Of a stretch of 11,017 bases of DNA, positions 5,280-11,017 are shown one piece after another. This stretch comes from Muribaculaceae bacterium (lineage in GTDB: Bacteria; Bacteroidota; Bacteroidia; Bacteroidales; Muribaculaceae): positions 1-11,017 of the forward strand of contig VSPW01000049.1 in NCBI GenBank assembly GCA_009775535.1, in the 5' to 3' direction. The position numbers and the translations under genes were made by a program. Position 1 is the stretch's first letter. Every line of letters starts with the position of its first letter. A model generated the notes under the pieces. That model saw nothing but the letters and a program-made list of their open reading frames with translations. It did no database searches and was not told the origin of the DNA.

Positions 5280-6215
5280 ATGATAAAGTCATCTATAAAA
5301 TATTTGGCGACCGATAAAGTCCGGGATTTAGTCGAGGACAATAACCAGCTGTTATTGGTGCTCAACCGGTTTAGCGTCCCTTTCGGATTCGGGGAACGGA
5401 CTGTATGTGAGGTCTGCGAGGAAAAAGGGATTGATTGTCCTACCTTTCTCGCCATTGCAAATCTTATCAGTGGCAAACGGTTCTCCATTAATGAAATTGA
5501 ATTGCCGACTTTATTGTCTTATCTGAGGGAGGCACATTCCTATATCTTGGATTTCCGGTTGCCGGATATACGTGAAACCCTTGTCAGTGCTGTCCATCAG
5601 CAAAGGCTTGACGATGTGGCAGTCCACATTATCAGGTTTTTTGATGAATATGCCGATGAGGTGTACAGCCACATGGATTATGAGAACAGGATAGTGTTCC
5701 CTTATATTGAAGGGCTGTTAAAAGGCAAACCTGCAAAGGATTTCAAAATATCCGATTTCGCTTCAAAGCATGAGTCCGTTGTGTATAAGCTCAATGAGCT
5801 GAAGGATATATTCCTGCAACACTATGCCATGCCAAACACAAGGATGCTGAACCGCGCCTTGTTTAACATATCGGCCTGCGGCGACGATCTGGTTTCCCAT
5901 TGTGAGATTGAGAACCTTATTCTTGTACCTGCTGTGGAGGCCCTTGAGAAAGACGTTTATGTTACAAATAGGAATCGGCAGGATACAGCATCCGGCAACC
6001 AGGAATTAAGCCACAGGGAGAAAGATATAATACGCCTGGTTGCCCATGGCCTTGCCAATAAAGAAATTGCCGATAGGCTTTCTCTTTCGTTCCACACCAT
6101 AACTACCTATCGTAAAAACATCAGTGCCAAGCTGAACATCCATTCCACTGCGGCCCTCACGATATTTGCCATACTTCATGGGATCGTGGACCCAAAGGAA
6201 ATAGAGCTGAAGTAA
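5280..6215 (+). CDS. RIC/YtfE-like di-iron (hemerythrin-type) sensor fused to a LuxR-type DNA-binding domain
   Basis: A 311-residue cytoplasmic regulator. Residues about 8-64 resemble the short cysteine-containing N-terminal domain of ScdA/RIC proteins, with C43, C46 and C53. Residues about 80-222 form a hemerythrin-like four-helix domain with ligand candidates H86, H131-x3-E135 (HMDYE), H164 and H207-x3-E211 (HCEIE), the histidine/glutamate pattern that binds the di-iron centre in YtfE/RIC proteins. Residues 243-305 are a LuxR/GerE helix-turn-helix: LSHREKDIIRLVAHGLANKE and then the recognition-helix region SLSFHTITTYRKNI. No receiver domain is present, so this is a one-component regulator; likely inputs are iron, oxygen or nitric oxide, which is inference. 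It stands between two divergent operons, upstream of a siderophore-uptake locus but separated from it by a terminator. I chose the ATG at 5280 because the in-frame GTG at 5253 precedes the likely transcription start. Its A+T content is higher than the genes to the left. Confidence 0.85.
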   Translation: MIKSSIKYLATDKVRDLVEDNNQLLLVLNRFSVPFGFGERTVCEVCEEKGIDCPTFLAIANLISGKRFSINEIELPTLLSYLREAHSYILDFRLPDIRETLVSAVHQQRLDDVAVHIIRFFDEYADEVYSHMDYENRIVFPYIEGLLKGKPAKDFKISDFASKHESVVYKLNELKDIFLQHYAMPNTRMLNRALFNISACGDDLVSHCEIENLILVPAVEALEKDVYVTNRNRQDTASGNQELSHREKDIIRLVAHGLANKEIADRLSLSFHTITTYRKNISAKLNIHSTAALTIFAILHGIVDPKEIELK

Positions 6216-6239
6216 GCCTCAACAATATCTGTCCTGGGG

Positions 6240-6267
6240 AGGTATGTCTTGAAGACATGCCTTTTTT
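6240..6267 (+). terminator. Intrinsic terminator after the regulator gene
   Basis: AGGTATGTCT (6240-6249) pairs with AGACATGCCT (6253-6262) over 10 bp with one G-T wobble and a very short loop, and runs into six Ts (6262-6267). It starts 24 nt after the regulator's stop codon and separates it from the uptake operon, which has its own promoter. Confidence 0.85.
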
Positions 6268-6327
6268 GCACGTATACTCCTATAAATGGTATGTCAAAGG
6301 CGGCCAAATAAGTCCGATTCTTGGGAA

Positions 6328-6358
6328 TTGTGGGATATTTGGAGGCGAGGTAATTTTG
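6328..6358 (+). promoter_or_regulatory. Promoter of the TonB receptor operon
   Basis: TTG (6328-6330), a 20-bp spacer and TAATTTTG (6351-6358) fit the Bacteroidetes consensus. The predicted start near 6363-6366 lies about 30 nt before the ATG at 6395. The spacer contains a 12-mer that recurs, inverted and with one mismatch, upstream of the regulator gene. No classical Fur box is evident. Confidence 0.65.
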
Positions 6359-6394
6359 CAACCGATTTCAATATGGAAAATGAAAGAGGAAACG

Positions 6395-8776
6395 ATGACA
6401 CATAATAGGCTTCTGTTTTATATTTTGCTTGCATTGGCATATTTATGCCCATTTGGAGTTTCGGCAAATGATACGATGGGTATGGTTTCAGGAAAGGTGA
6501 TGTCTTCTGACGGAGAGACGATAGATTATGCCTCCGTGTTCCTGAAAGGCACGGTATATTCATGCACCGTTAACGGACGGGGATTATACCATCTGAAAGC
6601 CCCTGCTGGCGATTATACTATTGTATTTTCTTCCGTTGGGTTTGAGAAAGCGGAGCATGAAGTGGAAATACCGGCTGACGGCAGGGTTAAGCTGAATGTC
6701 AAATTGAAACCGGTAACGCAGCTGGCAGAGGTGATAGTTGTGGGCAGTCAGGTCTCTAAGGTAAGAAATTCGGCATACAATGCCGTGTCGGTGAATACGC
6801 AGGATTTGGTCAATACCACCAAGACCCTGAGTGATGCCCTCGGCAAAGCTCCGGGTATGAAGATAAGGGAGAGTGGGGGTGTAGGCTCTGATATGGCGGT
6901 AACGATGGATGGCTTCAGCGGGAAACATATCAAAGTTTTCATTGACGGAGTTCCGCAGGAGGGTGTCGGCAGCTCTTTCGGGCTTAACAATATCCCGGTC
7001 AATTTTGCTGAGCGCATAGAGGTCTATCGCGGTGTCGTTCCAGTGGGCTTCGGTTCTGACGCAATAGGTGGGATAATCAACATTGTGACTCCGAAACGCA
7101 GACGGCAATGGTTTGTTGACGCATCCTATTCATATGGCTCGTTCAATACTCATAAATCATATATCAATGTCGGCCAGACTTTGCGGAACGGTTTTGTATA
7201 CGAGATAAATGCCTTCCAGAACTACTCTGACAATGACTACTGGATTGATTCACCTGTCGAGGACTTCGCTACCGGGGCTATAAACCGCAAGAAGAAGGAG
7301 CATGTCCGCAGATTCAACGACACATACCATAACGAGGCCGTAGTGGCCAGACTGGGATTTGTAAACAAGCCGTGGGCCGACCGCCTGTTGGTTGGGTTTA
7401 CATACTCCCACATGTATAAGGAGATACAGACCGGTGTCCGTCAGGAGATTGTATATGGCCAGAAACACCGCCATGGGCATGATGTAATGCCATCTGTTGA
7501 ATATTTCAAACGTAACCTTTTTGTCAGGGGGCTTGATGTCTCATTCAATGCCAACTACAATAGGAATGTGACGGTGAATGTAGATACGGCATCGGTAAGG
7601 TATAACTGGAGAGGTGAGACCGACAGGCTCAATTCCCCCGGAGAGCAGTCATATCAAAATTCCAAAGCTGATAACGGCAACTGGTCTGCCGCCTTCACAT
7701 CCAATTACCGGATTGGACAGGGCCATATGTTCACGCTTAACGATGTGTTCAACTCATTCCACAGGTCAAACGAAAACCTGCTGACAACTCCACCGACAAG
7801 TGATGCTATTCCGAAGGTTACACGAAAGAATATCATAGGGATATCTTACCGTTATATGCCGAATGCAAATATGAACCTCACCGTTTTCGGCAAGCAGTAC
7901 CACCAATATGTTTCCGGCCCGATGGCGACATCCTCTACACAGGATAATTACGAAAGGGTCTCTCGCACAGTCGACTATTGGGGGTACGGGGCAGCCGGGA
8001 CGTTCTTAATGCCGTTGGGCTTTCAGTTGAAGGCGTCATATGAGAAAGCATTGCGTATGCCCACCATTGAAGAAATGTTCGGTGACGAGGATCTGGAGAC
8101 GGGTGATATGGCAATAAAACCGGAATCCAGCCATAATGTCAACCTCAATCTCAGCTACAACGCTACATTCGGAAACAATACAGTATATGTCGAGGCCGGT
8201 CTTATTTATCGTGACACCCGCGACTATATCCAGCGCAATATTATGTCGCTGAGTGGTGGCAAGTTCGCAGCATCATATGTCAACTACGGCAAAGTCAAGA
8301 CCGATGGGTTCAGCGTTTCGGCTAGGTACAGTCTCTCAAAATGGTTAAGTGTAGGAGGCAACTTTACACAAATGAACATCCGGGACAATATGCCGACGGT
8401 AATGAACAGCACGGTGGCAAATGTGTCGTACAAGGAGCGTATGCCCAACCAGCCGTATATGTTCGCCGATTCGGATGTGAATTTCTACTGGGTCGGACTT
8501 GGGGACAAGGAAAACACCCTCACACTGACATACGACAACCAATACACACATAGTTTCTGCTATTATTCATCCAATCTGGGAAGCAACAGCGGTGACTATA
8601 TGGTGCCAGACCAATTTGCACATAATGTCACAATAAGCTACGGCATAAAACGTGGACGCTACAACATTTCTTTTGAATGCCGCAACCTTACAGGTGCGCG
8701 GTTATACGATAATTTTAGCCTTCAGAAAGCCGGACGGGCTTTTTACGGCAAGGTGAGAATCTATTTCGGTAACTAA
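6395..8776 (+). CDS. TonB-dependent outer-membrane receptor, likely XusA-type ferric-siderophore transporter
   Basis: A 793-residue outer-membrane beta-barrel importer energised by TonB. In order: signal peptide 1-24 (ending FGVSA), a carboxypeptidase-regulatory-like beta-sandwich domain (about 28-105) common in Bacteroidetes receptors, a TonB-box-like strand EVIVVG (112-117), a plug domain (about 125-233) with the typical FIDGVP, ERIEVYRG and GSDAIGGIINIV stretches, and then the barrel ending in an aromatic-rich strand, YGKVRIYFGN. The length suits siderophore or metallophore receptors rather than the larger SusC group, and no SusD gene follows. The DUF4374 lipoprotein and PepSY protein genes downstream match the xusABC layout of B. 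thetaiotaomicron, where XusA imports ferric enterobactin-type siderophores; the exact ligand here is inference. The ATG at 6395 is preceded by AGAGGA (6385-6390), an unusually good ribosome site for this phylum, and begins the signal peptide. ATG 6380 would add five residues, and ATG 6257 lies in the terminator upstream of the promoter. Confidence 0.88.
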   Translation: MTHNRLLFYILLALAYLCPFGVSANDTMGMVSGKVMSSDGETIDYASVFLKGTVYSCTVNGRGLYHLKAPAGDYTIVFSSVGFEKAEHEVEIPADGRVKLNVKLKPVTQLAEVIVVGSQVSKVRNSAYNAVSVNTQDLVNTTKTLSDALGKAPGMKIRESGGVGSDMAVTMDGFSGKHIKVFIDGVPQEGVGSSFGLNNIPVNFAERIEVYRGVVPVGFGSDAIGGIINIVTPKRRRQWFVDASYSYGSFNTHKSYINVGQTLRNGFVYEINAFQNYSDNDYWIDSPVEDFATGAINRKKKEHVRRFNDTYHNEAVVARLGFVNKPWADRLLVGFTYSHMYKEIQTGVRQEIVYGQKHRHGHDVMPSVEYFKRNLFVRGLDVSFNANYNRNVTVNVDTASVRYNWRGETDRLNSPGEQSYQNSKADNGNWSAAFTSNYRIGQGHMFTLNDVFNSFHRSNENLLTTPPTSDAIPKVTRKNIIGISYRYMPNANMNLTVFGKQYHQYVSGPMATSSTQDNYERVSRTVDYWGYGAAGTFLMPLGFQLKASYEKALRMPTIEEMFGDEDLETGDMAIKPESSHNVNLNLSYNATFGNNTVYVEAGLIYRDTRDYIQRNIMSLSGGKFAASYVNYGKVKTDGFSVSARYSLSKWLSVGGNFTQMNIRDNMPTVMNSTVANVSYKERMPNQPYMFADSDVNFYWVGLGDKENTLTLTYDNQYTHSFCYYSSNLGSNSGDYMVPDQFAHNVTISYGIKRGRYNISFECRNLTGARLYDNFSLQKAGRAFYGKVRIYFGN

Positions 8777-8796
8777 CCATAATTAAACCATATAAA

Positions 8797-10200
8797 ATGA
8801 ATAATAATCTTTTTATGCGTGCCATGTGTGCGCTCGCATTTCCGGCTATGGTTTTGCCGGGATGCTCGGACAGCGATGAACCCGCCGGAGGGAATGGTGA
8901 CAAGTATACGGACGGCAAATTTGTTATCGCCACCTCTGTGACAGATTCCAAGGGGACTACCAACATATTGCTCACGGCCGAATCTCTCGACATGGGGCAT
9001 ATTTCCGTAGGTGACAATACCGGGCTGTTAAATGACGGTGCAAGCCAATGGGTGTTCCATCCCGGAAACTATCTCTACGCGCTCACATATAATCAGGGGA
9101 ATGCCGGCACTACCAGAAGCTATCTGCTTAATCCTGGCGGGTCCATATCTCCACGCGATATGGAGTACAAGATAAACCGTTTCACCTCCTACGGCATATA
9201 TGAAAACGAGATTATATCGACATCAACCGGCAACGGGCCAACACCACAGGCCGATGGCAATGGATATCTGCCTAAGACGTTGCTTGTCTCCTATCTCGAT
9301 GTAGATGCTGAGACATCAAGACAGAATGATACATCGACCGGCGCATATTCCGTTGAGAATTATCTCGGTAACGGTGAATACGTGACTCTCTCCGGTATAG
9401 AGAAAAGAGGTGGCCAAATCTTTTGCGGGGTCATCCCTATGGGGCTCAGCCAATACGGGGCGGCCTACGAAAACGGTAAATGGGTCAGGCCCGGATACGA
9501 GGATCTTGTAAAGACAGCCGACGGCGGCAGCAACAGCAGCAGTTATAAGAAAGGAGAACTCCAATGGACACAGTATCCCGATGAATGCTGGGTAGCAATC
9601 TTCAATGACGAAACCCTGACTAACCCGGTATTTGCAAAAACGGACAGGATAAGCTATCCGTGCGGACGTTTCAAATCGCAGTATTATCAGACAATCTGGG
9701 CGGATGATAACGGAGACATATATGTATTTTCACCTTCCTATGCAAAAACGATGACCGATTCACGTCAAAAAACAACATTGCCTGCAGGTGTTTGCCGCAT
9801 ACCTGCCGGTTCGTCTCAGTTTGACTCTTATTACTGCAACCTCGAGGCGCAATCTGGAGGGCGGTCTTTTATGCGCTGTTGGCCTGCGGGAGGAAGCCGA
9901 TTTCTTATGCTTATGTACGACCGGCCTCTTATCGAGACTGGATTTGCTGCCACAGACCTCGCTATCTTCGATGCAGAGGCAAAGAGACTGACATTTGTTG
10001 GCGGGCTTCCTTCTAATATCTCATCGATAGGCAAAACTACATATGCAAAAAATGGGAATGTATACATATCTATAAATATTACAGACGGATATCCCGCTAT
10101 ATATAAAATAGACACGTCAACGGCTCAGGCCGTCAAAGGTCTGACAATAGATAAAGCAACAGACATCAACGGATTCGGTTATATGGAACCGATAAAATAA
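8797..10200 (+). CDS. DUF4374 surface lipoprotein, XusB-like siderophore-binding protein
   Basis: A 467-residue lipoprotein. The signal peptide ends in a lipobox LPGC (20-23), so C23 would be lipidated. The acidic residues after it (SDSDEP) resemble the Bacteroidetes lipoprotein export signal that sends proteins to the cell surface. The rest is rich in short beta-strands with repeating YLYALTY, GDIYVFS and NGNVYISI type units (the last at about 419-426), consistent with a beta-propeller. The overall pattern matches DUF4374 proteins. The family member XusB of B. thetaiotaomicron binds ferric enterobactin-type siderophores at the surface and works with the receptor XusA. Placed 20 bp after the receptor gene and 8 bp before the PepSY gene, it is part of the same transcript. 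The siderophore bound by this copy is unknown. No frameshift or truncation is visible. Confidence 0.82.
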   Translation: MNNNLFMRAMCALAFPAMVLPGCSDSDEPAGGNGDKYTDGKFVIATSVTDSKGTTNILLTAESLDMGHISVGDNTGLLNDGASQWVFHPGNYLYALTYNQGNAGTTRSYLLNPGGSISPRDMEYKINRFTSYGIYENEIISTSTGNGPTPQADGNGYLPKTLLVSYLDVDAETSRQNDTSTGAYSVENYLGNGEYVTLSGIEKRGGQIFCGVIPMGLSQYGAAYENGKWVRPGYEDLVKTADGGSNSSSYKKGELQWTQYPDECWVAIFNDETLTNPVFAKTDRISYPCGRFKSQYYQTIWADDNGDIYVFSPSYAKTMTDSRQKTTLPAGVCRIPAGSSQFDSYYCNLEAQSGGRSFMRCWPAGGSRFLMLMYDRPLIETGFAATDLAIFDAEAKRLTFVGGLPSNISSIGKTTYAKNGNVYISINITDGYPAIYKIDTSTAQAVKGLTIDKATDINGFGYMEPIK

Positions 10201-10208
10201 CATTGCCA

Positions 10209-11017
10209 ATGAAATTCTTTCATAAGCTCCATCTTTGGTTATCGGTGTCGTTCGGCATCATAATAACCCTTATATGCTTTTCCGGCGCCATGCTTGTCTT
10301 TGAGCCGGAGATAACAAGAATCTTGAAAAGCGAGGTATATTATGTCGCATCTTCGGAAGGTGAGCCTATCGACAAGGAAGAGCTGATGGAGACAGTAAAG
10401 GCAACATTGCCGGATTCGGTCGCCATAACCGGTGTCACGGTCTTTGATGACAAAGACCGGACCTATCAGGTCAATCTGTCCAAGCCACGCAGGGCATCCG
10501 TCTTTATCGACCAGTATACCGGTGAAATCACAGGGAAATATGAACGTATAGGCTTCTTTTCTACAATGTTCCGGCTTCACCGGTGGCTTTTGGACAGTGC
10601 AAATCCACATGGTGACGGAATCAAAGTCGGCAAACTGCTAGTAGGCATATCCACGCTGATATTTGTAATCGCGTTGATTACAGGTGTAGTTATATGGTGG
10701 CCACGTGCAAGGAAAAAATTAGGCCGTAGCCTCTCTATTTCATTCAAAGGCGGTTGGCGCGGATTTTGGAAAGGTCTTCATGTCGCCGGAGGAATTTATT
10801 CGCTGATATTGTTATTGGCAATGTCGCTGACAGGTCTGACTTGGTCGTTCCCGTGGTATCGTACGGCGTTTTATTCTGTATGCGGTGTTGAATATGCTCC
10901 ACGGAATCTTGGAAATCCTGAAAACGGCAGAAAGGCTGATGGCAAGCGTGGAGAATATAAAGGGGAAGGTACAGTTGAGATTCCATCTGTCATTAAATCA
11001 GCCGGTCCGGTTCAGGC
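10209..11017 (+). CDS. PepSY-domain inner-membrane protein, XusC/FoxB-like (partial, C-terminus beyond right edge)
   Basis: The frame from the ATG at 10209 stays open for 269 codons to the window end. Residues about 10-30 form a first membrane segment, followed by a periplasmic PepSY-like domain (about 40-115, with VFIDQYTGEITGKYERI). Segments at about 141-164 and 193-215 follow. Two histidines sit in typical positions of the PepSY-associated membrane family: FRLHRWLL (H124) and KGLHVAGG (H191). These are candidate haem or metal ligands, since related proteins such as FoxB reduce ferric siderophores at the inner membrane with haem. The likely role is reductive release of iron from the siderophore delivered by the receptor and lipoprotein, as proposed for XusC. 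It starts 8 bp after the DUF4374 gene without a visible Shine-Dalgarno sequence. About half or more of the usual protein is present. Confidence 0.82.
   Translation, partial: MKFFHKLHLWLSVSFGIIITLICFSGAMLVFEPEITRILKSEVYYVASSEGEPIDKEELMETVKATLPDSVAITGVTVFDDKDRTYQVNLSKPRRASVFIDQYTGEITGKYERIGFFSTMFRLHRWLLDSANPHGDGIKVGKLLVGISTLIFVIALITGVVIWWPRARKKLGRSLSISFKGGWRGFWKGLHVAGGIYSLILLLAMSLTGLTWSFPWYRTAFYSVCGVEYAPRNLGNPENGRKADGKRGEYKGEGTVEIPSVIKSAGPVQ

Noticed and set aside
6257..6394. Upstream in-frame extension of the TonB receptor from ATG 6257 (or 6380)
   Set aside because: ATG 6257 is inside the terminator hairpin of the regulator gene and upstream of the receptor promoter. The signal peptide and a ribosome site point to ATG 6395.
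6268..6394. Fur box at the receptor promoter
   Set aside because: No stretch resembling the GATAAT-type inverted repeats was found.
6395..10200. Receptor and lipoprotein as a SusC/SusD polysaccharide-uptake pair
   Set aside because: The receptor is shorter than SusC proteins, and the lipoprotein has a beta-rich DUF4374 pattern rather than the helical SusD type. A PepSY protein follows instead of glycan-degrading enzymes.
1..11017. tRNA, rRNA, CRISPR array, insertion sequence or integrase
   Set aside because: No cloverleaf, rRNA-like, spaced direct-repeat, transposase or terminal inverted-repeat signal was seen on either strand.

Overview
The window looks like a Bacteroidales chromosome segment. 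The evidence is the gene families (a lipoprotein of the DUF4374 type, a TonB-dependent receptor with an N-terminal carboxypeptidase-regulatory-like domain, and inositol-lipid genes of the kind known from gut Bacteroidetes), the almost complete lack of Shine-Dalgarno sequences, and several promoters matching the Bacteroidetes consensus (TTTG, about 20 bp, TAnnTTTG). The moderate G+C would suit Muribaculaceae or a relative, but genus assignment is inference.

Left half, minus strand (1-5069): an inositol-lipid locus. Reading in the direction of transcription, a strong promoter at 5129-5160 drives four tightly packed genes: an ATP-grasp enzyme of unknown substrate (4227-5069), a GtrA-family membrane protein (3724-4230), a CDP-alcohol phosphatidyltransferase that best fits phosphatidylinositol-phosphate synthase (2968-3687), and an AUR1-like PAP2 membrane enzyme that fits inositol-phosphorylceramide synthase (1983-2966). 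Next come myo-inositol-1-phosphate synthase (486-1793), probably with its own promoter, and a clear intrinsic terminator (419-455). Beyond that a secreted protein of unknown function starts and runs off the left edge. The likely chemistry is glucose-6-phosphate to inositol-1-phosphate to phosphatidylinositol phosphate to phosphatidylinositol to inositol-phosphoryl-ceramide. No recognisable phosphatidylinositol-phosphate phosphatase is present; the ATP-grasp and GtrA genes occupy the rest of the operon.

Centre (5070-5279): a 210-bp divergent intergenic region with the minus-strand operon promoter, a 12-bp perfect palindrome over its -33 box, a leader hairpin, and a -7 box for the rightward gene.

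Right half, plus strand (5280-11017): an iron-related block of visibly lower G+C. A regulator fuses a RIC/YtfE-like di-iron (hemerythrin-type) domain to a LuxR-type DNA-binding domain (5280-6215), followed by an intrinsic terminator (6240-6267). Then a separate promoter (6328-6358) drives a TonB-dependent receptor, a DUF4374 surface lipoprotein and a PepSY-type inner-membrane protein cut by the right edge. This trio has the layout of the xenosiderophore uptake system XusABC of Bacteroides thetaiotaomicron. The simplest reading is that a di-iron sensor controls ferric-siderophore capture, import and reductive release.

The most interesting points are the di-iron/LuxR fusion regulator beside an xus-type operon, and the unassigned ATP-grasp enzyme plus GtrA protein at the head of an inositol-sphingolipid operon that lacks the expected phosphatase.
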